DNA of 64,000 nucleotides. Source: Tropicimonas aquimaris. Lineage in GTDB: Bacteria; Pseudomonadota; Alphaproteobacteria; Rhodobacterales; Rhodobacteraceae. The stretch lies in contig NZ_JBHTJT010000008.1 in NCBI RefSeq assembly GCF_042676185.1, forward strand, positions 558,001 to 622,000, in the 5' to 3' direction. The position numbers and the translations under genes are program-made. Under the pieces are notes generated by a model. It had not been told where the DNA came from. It made no database searches and saw only the letters and a program-made list of their open reading frames with translations. Positions 1-8,958 of the stretch are shown piece after piece; the stretch's first letter is position 1, and every line of letters begins with the position of its first letter.

Positions 1-1131
1 CCCGTGGAACTCGGCGAAGGCCTGCGTCGCCGCGAGGTTGTGGTAGTATTGCGCTCGCACGTCACGGCCGCTCGCCAGCATGTGGCGCATGAAGGCGTCG
101 CGTCCGTCGAGCTGGACAGGGTAGCTGAGATAGGTGTTGCGCCCGTCGTCGTTCATCGGCGGAAGCCGCAGCCATTCGAGGTCGGACAGCCCGTCATGGT
201 AGAGTTTCGCGTGCTCCACCCGGCGCTGACGGTCGGGCTCGATCGAGGGGAGTTGCATCAGGGCAAGACGCGCCTGCATTGGCGACATCCGGCGCTGGTA
301 GTGCTCCGGAATTTCGTCGCGCCGCTCGATGTAGGATTCCGCGGCAATCGCGCGGTCGACCATCCCGGTTTCCTTTCGCGCATCCAGCCGGACGAGGGGG
401 AAAGTCACGCCCTGAAAGATCAGCGGGGCGGTCATGATGTCGAGCAGCACGGTGGTCGCGGCGCGTCTGACAAGCCGGCCGAGCGGTTCGAAGTCGAAGA
501 CGCTCAGGCGGTCGCGCGCCTGTTCGAACAACGCGTCGTTCGACGTGACCAGCATGCCGCCGAAGATGGTGTTGACGTTCTTTGCCCGGCTGAAGCTGAA
601 GATCGCCGCCGCACCGAAGCTTCCCACGGCGCGACCGCCGATCCGCGCGCCCAGCGATTGCGCGCAATCCTCGACAACCGGGACCCCGCGTTCCGTACAG
701 ATATCGAGGATCGCTTCGATGTCACAGGAGAGACCGTGGATATGGGTGGCCAGAACTGCCCCTGTCCTTGGGCTCAGGGCCGCGCGCACGGCCTCCGGGC
801 TCAGGTTGCCTGTACTCGGATCGACATCGGCGAACACCGGCACGCCACCGGCCGCCAGCACCATGTTGACCACGTCGTAGATCGTGTAGGGCGACAGCAC
901 GACTTCCTGACCGGGGGCGATCATTTCCGACAGCGCGAGATAGATGCCGACGCGTCCTTGCGGCAGGCACAGCGCGTGCCGGGTGCCCTGCATCCGGGCG
1001 AAGGCGGCTTCCAGTCGCTGCAGATCCTCCTCGCCCCGATGCGCGCCAAGGCTCAGCGCGTCGGCGACGATGCGTCCGTAGATCGCCGGTGCGCCGTAGG
1101 TTCTGGAGCGGGGATAAGGAGAGAGGTGCAT
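1..1131 (-). CDS. DegT/DnrJ/EryC1/StrS-family PLP aminotransferase (partial, 3' end beyond window)
   Basis: This is a fold-type I, PLP-dependent sugar aminotransferase-like protein, of the kind that makes amino sugars for surface polysaccharides. The ATG lies at 1131-1129 and 377 codons run open to the window edge, so the C-terminus is missing. Residues about 154-162 (EDCAQSLGA) supply the cofactor-binding aspartate motif. The segment FSFSRAKN holds the expected Schiff-base lysine, K184, followed by the glycine-rich IFGGML stretch. The start lies 11 bp after the stop of the ATP-grasp gene, so the two are almost certainly co-transcribed. The substrate cannot be read from the sequence; perosamine-type synthases and other DegT members are all possible. 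Confidence 0.85.
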   Translation of the reverse strand, partial: MHLSPYPRSRTYGAPAIYGRIVADALSLGAHRGEEDLQRLEAAFARMQGTRHALCLPQGRVGIYLALSEMIAPGQEVVLSPYTIYDVVNMVLAAGGVPVFADVDPSTGNLSPEAVRAALSPRTGAVLATHIHGLSCDIEAILDICTERGVPVVEDCAQSLGARIGGRAVGSFGAAAIFSFSRAKNVNTIFGGMLVTSNDALFEQARDRLSVFDFEPLGRLVRRAATTVLLDIMTAPLIFQGVTFPLVRLDARKETGMVDRAIAAESYIERRDEIPEHYQRRMSPMQARLALMQLPSIEPDRQRRVEHAKLYHDGLSDLEWLRLPPMNDDGRNTYLSYPVQLDGRDAFMRHMLASGRDVRAQYYHNLAATQAFAEFHG

Positions 1132-1142
1132 CCGTGCCTCCC

Positions 1143-2474
1143 CTATACGGGCCGTTTGACGCTGCCGGGCCGAACAAGCCGCTTGAATGACAGCGATCCG
1201 TGGGCGGACAGGATCTTCGAGGTCCAGATGAGCGAGGGAAGCGGGTCCTTTCGGAAGTACTGGTAGTATGGGCTGTAGCGGCGTTCTCCCGTCTCGCGGT
1301 AAGGGCCCCTGTAGTCATCCCAAATCTGACGGAAGGAGTCTTGCGGAAGCGGGTTTTCGGCCGTGCTCCGGCCGAGACGGCGGATCTTGTAGACGCCGTA
1401 ATCAAAACTGTCGCAGCCGAAGGCGATGGTGTCCTCGATCGGTTTCAGCAGCCGGATTCCGGCCGGCACCTGTGGCACCGACTCGACCGGCTCGCCACGG
1501 GCAATCCGCAGCGCGATCAGCGGTTCGTTGATGCCGATTTCGGTGCGCAACCACAGATGGACGCCGAGCCGCGGGTTGATCTCGAGGATCTTGGGCACCC
1601 CGTCGCGTTCGTCGACCTTGGCCTGAATGGTGAGGCTTCCCCACCAGCCGATGTGTTTGGCAAGAGCGGCTGCCTGGTCGGCATAGGCATGGCGGTGGGC
1701 GGTCCGGAAGGCGCTGCGTCCGGCATGGGACGGCCGGCTGAGGCGTTCCCGCGCATTCACCGGCGTCAGGCAGGACAGCACGCGTCCCGCCTTGTCGACA
1801 ACGGTGTAGAAACTCAGTGTTTCCGAGCCAGGGATGAACTCCTGGACGATCGGCGCGCCATGGACCTCCCGGAGCTCCTGCACCCGTTTCAGGAGTTCAT
1901 CGGCGTCCCAGTGGAAGGACATGCCGCGACCACCATTGGTGAAGCGCAGTTTCACGACCCAGGGCGGTGGAAGCTCTGCGACGGCCTCACGCACTGCCGC
2001 ATCGTCGGTGGCGAGGTAGGTCCGCGGGTGGGGAAAGCCGCTCTCCGCCGCGGCCTGCACCGTGTCGTACTTGTCGAGCGGGCGTCTGACGACCTCGTAA
2101 TCGGGGACCGGAACGGTGACGCCGATCCTGGCGAGCCGGTCCCGATTCTTGGAAAAAACGTAGACCCAAGCGTCGTTTGTGGGAAAAACCGTGTCGATCC
2201 GCTCGGTCTGGCAGATCTCCTCGATCCTCTGGATGAAGGCTTCTTCCCGATCCGTGTTCTCCGGTCCGATCCGGCCATGGAACCAGTCGTCCTCCGGGTC
2301 AGGCACCTCGTAACGGCGGTCGACGAGACGGGAATAGGCGGCGTGACAGGTCGGCCAGACCCCGAGCGGACGCTTCCCGGAGGTGGTTGCAACGACATGT
2401 TCTGCATGAGGCCTGAGCGCCCGCAATGTCGCGTAGGCCTGAGCAACCCGGCAATTCGTTACCATCAAACGCAT
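1143..2474 (-). CDS. ATP-grasp domain protein, carbamoyl-phosphate-synthase-like ligase
   Basis: A 443-residue protein with a Rossmann-like N-terminal pre-ATP-grasp domain (about 1-115) and an ATP-grasp fold (about 120-330). Visible motifs are PPPWVVKLRFTNGGRGM (ATP-binding lysine and glycine loop), VQEFIPGSE (hinge to adenine pocket) and KILEINPRLG (the metal-binding glutamate and asparagine of the family). Such enzymes activate a carboxylate as acyl-phosphate and join it to an amine or thiol. It is followed 11 bp later by a DegT aminotransferase, so a role in forming an amide on an amino sugar or similar surface compound is a reasonable inference. It is transcribed divergently from the tripartite transporter genes. 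Confidence 0.82.
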   Translation of the reverse strand: MRLMVTNCRVAQAYATLRALRPHAEHVVATTSGKRPLGVWPTCHAAYSRLVDRRYEVPDPEDDWFHGRIGPENTDREEAFIQRIEEICQTERIDTVFPTNDAWVYVFSKNRDRLARIGVTVPVPDYEVVRRPLDKYDTVQAAAESGFPHPRTYLATDDAAVREAVAELPPPWVVKLRFTNGGRGMSFHWDADELLKRVQELREVHGAPIVQEFIPGSETLSFYTVVDKAGRVLSCLTPVNARERLSRPSHAGRSAFRTAHRHAYADQAAALAKHIGWWGSLTIQAKVDERDGVPKILEINPRLGVHLWLRTEIGINEPLIALRIARGEPVESVPQVPAGIRLLKPIEDTIAFGCDSFDYGVYKIRRLGRSTAENPLPQDSFRQIWDDYRGPYRETGERRYSPYYQYFRKDPLPSLIWTSKILSAHGSLSFKRLVRPGSVKRPV

Positions 2475-2608
2475 TGCAATCCCTTTTGGGCCCTTGCCCG
2501 CTACTCTGCACCGGTCCTTTGCCAGCGTGCCAGACCGAAAGGCCGCCAGGCAAGACAGGTGGCAGCATTTTGTGTAGACGTGGTGCAGGGCGCGAGGAGA
2601 AGAGTGAC

Positions 2609-3775
2609 ATGATGAGTTGGCAGGAATTCACCGTCGGATGCTCGGCAGCGGCACGCAGGAGGGCTCCCGTCGAAGGCACCGCCGATCAATCCGGCCTCGC
2701 GGTGCCGCCCGTAGTTTTTCGGGCCATCAATGCGTCTGCCGCGTGTCTCATCTTCGCGGTGTCCACGCTGTTCCCGACCGCAGTCTCTGCAGCGGAAGAT
2801 TGCAGCGCGCTGGAGGGAGAGACGATCCGCTGGATCGTTCCCTATTCCGCGGGCGGCGGTTACGACACCTATTCGCGGCTGATCGAACCGGTTCTGGAGC
2901 GGCACCTCGGCGCGGAGATCGCGGTCGTGAACATGCCCGGCGCTGGTGGCATGGTCGGGGTCAAGTCGATCCGGGCCCAGAAGCCGGACGGCAAGACGCT
3001 CGGGTTTATCAACGCAAGCGGGTTGCTGGTGGCGCAACTGAGCGATCAGGACGGCGTGCCGAGCGTCACCGAGGATTTTTCCGTGCTGGCGCGGGTAACG
3101 CGAGACCAGAACGTCTGGCTGGTCAACGCCGAGAGCGACATTCGGGTTAACGAGGCCGGGGCTTTCGTCGGCGGCAGCGAACCGCTGCTGTTCGGGGTGA
3201 CAGGCGTCGGCTCTGGCGACTGGTTCACGATCACGATCGCCAAGGCGCTGCTCAAGCTGAACGCGGATTTTCTGGCCGGTTACGACGGCAGCAAGGAAGC
3301 CGTCCTGGGGCTCGTGCGGGGCGAGTTCGACATCATGGACGTCTCCTGGGGATCGGCGATCGCGCCAATCGAGAATGGCGAGTTGAAGCCCGTGCTTCAG
3401 GTCACCGGCGCGCCGATCTCCGATCACCCTTCGCTCGAGGGCGTGCCGGTCGTCGGCGGGCCCGACGGGGCGGCGAGGCGCCGCGCCGTGGCGATGGGCG
3501 AGGATCCGGAGGTGACCGTCGGACTGATGGATGCACTGGTGGAGATCCTTCAGGCCGGGCGCATCGTCGTGGCGCCTGCCGGACTTCCGGAGCAGTTTCG
3601 GGCCTGCCTTGAAGACCGCGTGCACCTGGCTCTGAACGATCCCGAGTTCATTGCCGCGGCCGAGAAAGCGCGGCGACCGCTCGATACCGGCCGCGGACAG
3701 GACGCCGCCCAGCGGCTGTCCGCCGCCGAAGCGCTCCTGCCCGATCTGCGCGCCCTGATTGAAGGGTCCGAGTGA
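2609..3775 (+). CDS. Tripartite tricarboxylate transporter, periplasmic substrate-binding protein (TctC/BugT family)
   Basis: The 388-residue product resembles TctC/Bug extracytoplasmic receptors, which capture carboxylates in the periplasm for the TctA/TctB membrane pair. A hydrophobic segment (about residues 46-63) ending in an alanine-rich cleavage site just before AEDC marks a signal peptide. WIVPYSAGGGYDT and VVNMPGAGGMVG are the usual ligand-loop motifs of the family. The ATG at 2609 follows a GGAGA ribosome site, but the stretch before the signal helix is unusually long. A GTG at 2702 would give a conventional signal peptide but has no clear ribosome site. It is the first gene of a three-gene operon. 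The ligand is unknown. Confidence 0.88.
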   Translation: MMSWQEFTVGCSAAARRRAPVEGTADQSGLAVPPVVFRAINASAACLIFAVSTLFPTAVSAAEDCSALEGETIRWIVPYSAGGGYDTYSRLIEPVLERHLGAEIAVVNMPGAGGMVGVKSIRAQKPDGKTLGFINASGLLVAQLSDQDGVPSVTEDFSVLARVTRDQNVWLVNAESDIRVNEAGAFVGGSEPLLFGVTGVGSGDWFTITIAKALLKLNADFLAGYDGSKEAVLGLVRGEFDIMDVSWGSAIAPIENGELKPVLQVTGAPISDHPSLEGVPVVGGPDGAARRRAVAMGEDPEVTVGLMDALVEILQAGRIVVAPAGLPEQFRACLEDRVHLALNDPEFIAAAEKARRPLDTGRGQDAAQRLSAAEALLPDLRALIEGSE

Positions 3776-3779
3776 TCCT

Positions 3780-5291
3780 TTGAACGGCATCCTCGATTCC
3801 GCGCTGGAGGGATTGCGGCTCGTCTTCGCGTGGCCGAACCCGATCTATCCGATCGCGGGCACCCTTCTGTCGATGGTCTTTGCCTTCCTGCCGGGACTGA
3901 ACGGCGTCACCTTGATGGCCATCGCCATCACCATGACCCTGTCCTGGGATCCGGTGCAGATCGTTCTGATTTTCGGCGCCTTCGTGGGAGGGGCGACATT
4001 CATGGGGTCGATCACATCGATCCTTTTCAACGTGCCGGGATCTGCGCCGAATGCTGCAACCCTGATCGACGGTCATCCGATGGCCGAAGCCGGCAAGGCT
4101 CGGACCGCCATCGCCTGCGCTGCCTCGTCCTCGGCGCTCGGCTCGACCTTCGGGGTTCTGGTGCTTCTGGCGTTGCTGCCCTTCATGCGACCGCTGATCC
4201 TTTCCTTCGGCCCGCCGGAGTTCCTGTTGCTGGCGATCTGGGGGCTGTCGATGGTCTCCATGCTGAGCGGGGGATTGTCGGCCAAGGGCATCGCCATGAC
4301 GGGGCTCGGGCTTCTGCTTGCATTCATCGGCGCGAGCCCATTGTCAGCGTCCGACCGGTTTACGCTGGGGACGGATTACCTGGTGGACGGGCTGCCGATC
4401 ATCCCGGTGCTGCTGGGCCTCTTTGCGATCTCGGAGGCGATCCACCTGTCGCAATCCGATCGCAGCACGATTTCCGGTCGGCTGAAGGCCGAAGACCTCT
4501 CGGGCAGTGTGTTGGAAGGATGCCTGGCGCCGCTCCGGCATGGCTGGCTCACCCTGCGCTGCTCCGCGATCGGGACGATCGTCGGGATCGTGCCTGGGAT
4601 CGGTGGAACCGTCGCGAGCTACGTGGCCTACGGGCACGCGGTCCAGAGCGCGCAGGACAAGGAGAGGTTCGGCAAGGGGGATATCCGCGGCGTCATCGCT
4701 CCCGAAGCTGCCAGCGACGCCAAGGATGGCGGCTCGCTCTTCCCCGTGCTGGCCTTCGGGATACCGGGCAGCGAAGGGACCGTGCTCCTGCTCACGGCCC
4801 TCATGGTCCACGGCATCGTCCCGGGCCGGGCGCTGCTCGACGACCAGCTTCCGCTGGTCTTTGCGCTGGTCTGGTCGCTGTTCTTCTCGAACTGGCTGAC
4901 GTCGATCCTCGGCGTGGCGATCTCCGGTCAACTGGCGCGGATCACCCTCATCCAGACCCGGTTTCTCGTGCCGCTGATCCTCGCGCTTGTCGCGGTGGCG
5001 GCGATGGTCAACCGGGCGCGCGCCGAGGACCTGATCCTTGCCGCCGTCTTCGGGCTGTTCGGCTATGCGCTCAAGATCTACCGATGGCCCCGCGTGCCGC
5101 TGGTAATTGCGCTTGTGCTGGGAGGCATGTTCGAGACCAACCTCCACCTGACCCTGCGGCTCTATTCGCTCGGGCGCATCGATCTGTTCGATCGTCCGGT
5201 CGCGATCTTGCTGCTGCTCCTGCTGGTGGCGACGTTCGCGGCGCCGCTCGTCGGGAGGCGGCGCCTGCTCTCCATTGCGAGGCTAAAATGA
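3780..5291 (+). CDS. Tripartite tricarboxylate transporter large membrane subunit (TctA family)
   Basis: About 503 residues with roughly 11-12 hydrophobic helices. This is the permease subunit that moves the substrate, driven by an ion gradient. Family motifs include PGLNGVTLMAIAI near the N-terminus, GSITSILFNVPGSAPN and DGHPMAEAGKA in the first half, and a second, related motif IVGIVPGIGGTVASYVAYG about residue 265, reflecting the internal duplication of TctA. No ATG fits the N-terminus. The TTG at 3780, directly after the tctC stop, gives LNGILDSALEGL; a TTG at 3759 is the alternative. The stop overlaps the next gene's start (ATGA), showing translational coupling. Confidence 0.9.
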   Translation: MNGILDSALEGLRLVFAWPNPIYPIAGTLLSMVFAFLPGLNGVTLMAIAITMTLSWDPVQIVLIFGAFVGGATFMGSITSILFNVPGSAPNAATLIDGHPMAEAGKARTAIACAASSSALGSTFGVLVLLALLPFMRPLILSFGPPEFLLLAIWGLSMVSMLSGGLSAKGIAMTGLGLLLAFIGASPLSASDRFTLGTDYLVDGLPIIPVLLGLFAISEAIHLSQSDRSTISGRLKAEDLSGSVLEGCLAPLRHGWLTLRCSAIGTIVGIVPGIGGTVASYVAYGHAVQSAQDKERFGKGDIRGVIAPEAASDAKDGGSLFPVLAFGIPGSEGTVLLLTALMVHGIVPGRALLDDQLPLVFALVWSLFFSNWLTSILGVAISGQLARITLIQTRFLVPLILALVAVAAMVNRARAEDLILAAVFGLFGYALKIYRWPRVPLVIALVLGGMFETNLHLTLRLYSLGRIDLFDRPVAILLLLLLVATFAAPLVGRRRLLSIARLK

Positions 5292-5689
5292 GGTTGAGCG
5301 GTCACCTGGCCTTCATCCTGCTGATGATGGCCGCAACCTTTGGGTTCTTCGTCCTGTCGACCAGTCTGCCGGTCGAAACCCGGCGGGCGCCAATGATCGT
5401 GGTTATTCCTACCTTCGTATTGCTCGCCTGGGAACTGCTGCGCGAGTTACGGGCCGAAGAGTCCATTCGGATAAGGCTGAGCAACCCTGGCGCTCTTGCG
5501 TGGCTTCTCGGGTTTGTCGCGGTCTGCCAGGCCATCGACGGCGTGGTGGCGATCCCTGTCTTCCTGCTGCTGGCGTTTCGATACTGGGCCCGGGCGAACT
5601 GGACGGTGAGCCTCGGCGCTGCCGTTGGCGTCTTTGTCCTCCTGCGGATTTCCTTTCCGAGCGGGCTTGCGCATCCGCCCCTGTTCTAG
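5288..5689 (+). CDS. Tripartite tricarboxylate transporter small membrane subunit (TctB family)
   Basis: A 133-residue protein with four hydrophobic segments, the size and layout of the small TctB subunit. ETRRAPMIVVIPTFVLLAWEL is close to the family's N-terminal half. The ATG at 5288 overlaps the tctA stop by four bases. In most systems the order is C-B-A; here the small subunit is last. Its TAG stop at 5687-5689 overlaps by 3 bp, on the palindrome CTAG, the stop of the convergent flippase gene, so no separate terminator is visible between them. Confidence 0.82.
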   Translation: MRLSGHLAFILLMMAATFGFFVLSTSLPVETRRAPMIVVIPTFVLLAWELLRELRAEESIRIRLSNPGALAWLLGFVAVCQAIDGVVAIPVFLLLAFRYWARANWTVSLGAAVGVFVLLRISFPSGLAHPPLF

Positions 5690-7086
5690 CCCCCACGCAG
5701 CGCGGGGGCACCCTTCCACAGCGCACCGGCTACCGGCGCGATGGCCAGGGTAAAGAGGGCCAGCGCGCCGGCGAATGCGGCAGGCGATGTCGTGGGCACA
5801 AGCCAAAGAACAAGGTGGACGGCAGCCAAACACCAGAACACCGGAAGCATGGTCCTTGCCGCCCGAAGTGCCGCGCGCGCGCGCCGATCGTCTTCCGAGA
5901 CAAGCACCATGACCGCGCAGGCATGCAGGCTGTGCGTGATCAGCGCTGCGAGCGCGACCTGTGAGAGGTCACCGCCCCGGAGCAGGAGCGCGTAGGACAG
6001 TGCGACGTTCAGAGCGATCCCGGCGAGGCTCAGAAACGGCAGCACCGCCTGCTGTCCCCGGGCGACCACCCCAAGGGTCGCGAGGATCGACAGTCCGTGC
6101 AGGGCGGCAACGAAGAGATACATGCGGGTGACCGGGATCGCGCCGGTGAACTCGGGTGCAAAGGCTACGACGGCCGGGCCGATGACCAGAGCGAAATACC
6201 CGCAGATGATGGGGATGTAGAACGAGAATCCGGTCAGGACGCGGTGCATCTGTCCGGCATCGGGAGCACCGCCCTCCGCCGTGTCCGTGCGTCGATAGAT
6301 GTCGGGCAGGATGACCGTCCGCGTGACGTTGGCGAGGTTCTGGCCGATCTCGGCCGCGGCAATGGCGAACCCGTAGAGGCCGAGCGCCTCGACCCCGAGA
6401 AAAGCTCCGACGACCATCCGGTCCGAGAAGCTGAAGCTCGCCAGAAGCAGTCCCGAGAGGGTCACCGGAAAGCCGACCCGGATCATCGCGGCTGAACGTT
6501 GCCCGTCCCAGACCGGCGGCAGGGGCCGTCCCCGGAAGAAGAGGAGCGCGCCTGCAAGAAAGCCGACAAACATGCCGGCGAAGGCGCCGGTCAGGCCGAA
6601 CCAGTAGGCCAGAAGAACGACCAGCACCGCCTGCAGAAGTCCGACGATGATCTCCAGCCGCGCAAGGTCTCGCAATGCACCCGCGCCCCGGAGATATGTG
6701 CTGCCGAGGATCCACAGCCGGTTGACCAGGATGATCGCGCCCACGGCGAGCAAGGCCGTGGCTGCCGGACCGTCGGTCCAGAGCAACCCGGCTCCGACGG
6801 CAAGGAGTCCAAGGGGCACGAAGATCGCCAGCACCAGCGCCACACCCGCCTTGCCCCAACCTTCCGGATCCTTGTCGCTGGCGACGCTGAACTCGAGACC
6901 CCGCTGCATGCCGAGGCCGGCAAACGACAGGTAGCGCAGGATGATCCGGAAGAGGAGCCAGACGCCAAAGGCCTCGGCGCCGAGGATCGACGCCAGTGCG
7001 ATGCCGCGGACGGATGTCAGTGCATCGACGGCCCCTCGCGCGGCGCCGTAACCGATGAGCCGCTTCGTCATCGGGCGTCTTGTCAT
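5686..7086 (-). CDS. Polysaccharide/oligosaccharide flippase-like membrane protein (MOP superfamily)
   Basis: About 466 residues with 12-14 hydrophobic helices across the whole length and small polar loops, typical of Wzx-type flippases and other MOP-family exporters of lipid-linked sugars. The N-terminus (MTKRLIGYGAARGAVDALTS) followed by IALASILGAEAFGVWLLFRI matches the amphipathic start and first helices of the family. The chosen ATG at 7086 follows a short GGAAC ribosome site. A downstream ATG (7071) and an upstream GTG (7149) are alternatives. With the aminotransferase and ATP-grasp genes it suggests a surface-glycan locus, interrupted by the transporter operon. Substrate unknown. Confidence 0.78.
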   Translation of the reverse strand: MTRRPMTKRLIGYGAARGAVDALTSVRGIALASILGAEAFGVWLLFRIILRYLSFAGLGMQRGLEFSVASDKDPEGWGKAGVALVLAIFVPLGLLAVGAGLLWTDGPAATALLAVGAIILVNRLWILGSTYLRGAGALRDLARLEIIVGLLQAVLVVLLAYWFGLTGAFAGMFVGFLAGALLFFRGRPLPPVWDGQRSAAMIRVGFPVTLSGLLLASFSFSDRMVVGAFLGVEALGLYGFAIAAAEIGQNLANVTRTVILPDIYRRTDTAEGGAPDAGQMHRVLTGFSFYIPIICGYFALVIGPAVVAFAPEFTGAIPVTRMYLFVAALHGLSILATLGVVARGQQAVLPFLSLAGIALNVALSYALLLRGGDLSQVALAALITHSLHACAVMVLVSEDDRRARAALRAARTMLPVFWCLAAVHLVLWLVPTTSPAAFAGALALFTLAIAPVAGALWKGAPALRGG

Positions 7087-7149
7087 GGCTGGGCCCGTTC
7101 CGCGGCGACGGGGAGCGGGGGCGGGGCTCTCTCGGTCATCTCCCGGCAC

Positions 7150-7581
7150 TCCTTCTGAAACCCGGACGCGGATATCGACATGGCACCGGGTCGCCAGTCT
7201 GGCCGGAATACGCTGAACTCCCGCGGAAACTCCGAGGAAAGGCTACCAGATCACTTCAATCAGGCAAGTGTCGAGGGCGAACCTGCAGGCTCTGTGCAGC
7301 AGCTCGGCATTGGCCTAACCACTGATGAGGTCGGAGCGGTGGGATGTCGGTGGGCCTGTGTCGCTCAGCGCTCCCGCGAGATCGCATTGCACGCCGTTGG
7401 CCGCGCCGGAAAGGAATCGCCGCCGCCGACCGGAACAACGAGGGGTTCGCGATGTTGGAGAAGGCGCAGATCGCGGGGTGGCGGCACGGTGTTCCGGAGC
7501 CGGATTGTCGGGTTCGCCCCCACGATCATCGACGCGAAACATGGGGCAGGGCGGTGCCACGCCCCATGCGCTCGGCTGGTT
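7150..7581. other. Intergenic region without a recognisable gene
   Basis: Between the flippase start and the stop of the CBS-domain membrane protein lie about 430 bases. Several short open frames exist on both strands, but they are arginine- and proline-rich, have no ribosome site and show no family resemblance. No clear terminator or tRNA is visible. It may be a decayed remnant next to the surface-glycan genes. Confidence 0.4.
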
Positions 7582-8883
7582 TCAAAGCTTGCGAATCCTG
7601 AGCCGGGTGAGCCGGTTCTGCTCCCGCGCCACCACTTCGAAGCGGAAGCCGTGGAAGGAGAACACCTGTCCCTGGGTCGGGATCGTCTGGGCCTCGTGGA
7701 TTACGAGGCCGGCCACGGTGTTGGCTTCCTCGTCGGGCAGGTTCCAGTCTTTGGCGCGGTTGAGGTCGCGGATCGTCATGGCGCCGTCGACAAGGAAGTC
7801 GCCGCTTTCCGTGCGGCGGATCGGGTGTTCGGCATCGACGTCGAACTCGTCGGTGATCTCGCCCACGATCTCCTCGAGAATGTCCTCGAGCGTGATCAGC
7901 CCCTCCAGCGCGCCGTATTCGTCGACGACGAGCGCGAAGTGGGTGTGACGGCGCAGGAACTGGCGCATCTGGTCGTCGAGCGTGGTCGTCTCGGGCACGA
8001 AGTAGGGCGCCTTGGCGATGGTCATCACGTCGAACTTGGCCAGCGCGTTGTCGAAGGAGCCGGAGTCGCGGATCAGCTTCTCCAGCGCCCGGAGCAGGTC
8101 CTTGGCGTGGATCACGCCGACGATGTTTTCCTGCTCGCCGCGGTAGACGGGCAGGCGGGTGTAGGCGGAAGCCAGCACCTGGCTTACGATTGTCTCGGGC
8201 TCGGCTTCGGCATCGATCATCTCGATCTGGGAGCGGTGCAGCATGATCTCCTCGACCATACGGTCGCCGAGATCGAGTGCGCCAAGCAGGCGATCGCGAT
8301 CTTCCTTGTGGACGACGCCTTCGGAGTGGCCAATCGCCAGCGCGCCCACGATCTCCTCGCGGACGCTCAGCATCGAATCCGGATCGACGCGCATGCCGAA
8401 CACCCGCAATACGCCGCGTACGATGACGCGTACCGCGCTGACGGCGGGCGAAAGCAGCGTGATGATGGGCGCGATAAGCGGCGCGCTGCGTTCGGCCGCG
8501 CGTTCCGGGTCGTTGATCGAGTAGGTCTTTGGCAGCACCTCGGAGAAGATCAGAACGAGGAGGGTCATGACCAGCGTCGCGAGCGCGATGCCGCCGTCGC
8601 CGAAAGCTCGTGTAAAGGTGGCCGTGGCCAGCGACGTCGCCAGGATGTTGACGAGGTTATTGCCCAGCAGGATGCCGCCGATCAGCCGCTCGCTGTCTTC
8701 TTTCAGGGTCAGCGCCGCCTTGGCGCCCTTGCTTCCCTTGTCGGCCATGGAATGCAGCCGGCCGCGGGAGGCAGCGGTGAGCGCGGTCTCGGAGCCGGAG
8801 AAGAATCCGGACAGGATCAGCAGGACGAAGATCGCACCTGCGGTGATCCAGAAGGTGGCGTCGAGTGTGGTGGCGGTATCCAT
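7582..8883 (-). CDS. CNNM/CorC-family membrane protein (DUF21 - CBS pair - transporter-associated domain)
   Basis: 433 residues in the standard order: a DUF21 membrane domain (about 8-190, four helices, starting with the GFFSGSETALTAASR motif), two CBS domains (about 210-335, including LPVYRGEQENIVGVIHAKDL and THFALVVDEYGALEGLIT), and the C-terminal CorC_HlyC domain (about 350-433). Members of this family are linked to magnesium/cobalt transport or export; the historical name haemolysin is misleading. The CBS pair probably binds an adenine nucleotide and gates the membrane part. It stands alone between two short minus-strand neighbours with their own gaps. Confidence 0.93.
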   Translation of the reverse strand: MDTATTLDATFWITAGAIFVLLILSGFFSGSETALTAASRGRLHSMADKGSKGAKAALTLKEDSERLIGGILLGNNLVNILATSLATATFTRAFGDGGIALATLVMTLLVLIFSEVLPKTYSINDPERAAERSAPLIAPIITLLSPAVSAVRVIVRGVLRVFGMRVDPDSMLSVREEIVGALAIGHSEGVVHKEDRDRLLGALDLGDRMVEEIMLHRSQIEMIDAEAEPETIVSQVLASAYTRLPVYRGEQENIVGVIHAKDLLRALEKLIRDSGSFDNALAKFDVMTIAKAPYFVPETTTLDDQMRQFLRRHTHFALVVDEYGALEGLITLEDILEEIVGEITDEFDVDAEHPIRRTESGDFLVDGAMTIRDLNRAKDWNLPDEEANTVAGLVIHEAQTIPTQGQVFSFHGFRFEVVAREQNRLTRLRIRKL

Positions 8884-8958
8884 CTGTAACTCTCAGGAGG
8901 GGGGCAGCGCCATCATATGAGCGTATCGGCTACTGGTCGCAAGGGATGGCGCTGCGGC

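Noticed and set aside
4..1266. Plus-strand open frame opposite the DegT aminotransferase
   Set aside because: The minus-strand frame carries the PLP lysine and aspartate motifs; the plus-strand product has no recognisable domain.
7315..7560. Short open frames in the 7.15-7.58 kb gap
   Set aside because: Arg/Pro-rich, no ribosome site, mutually overlapping in several frames.
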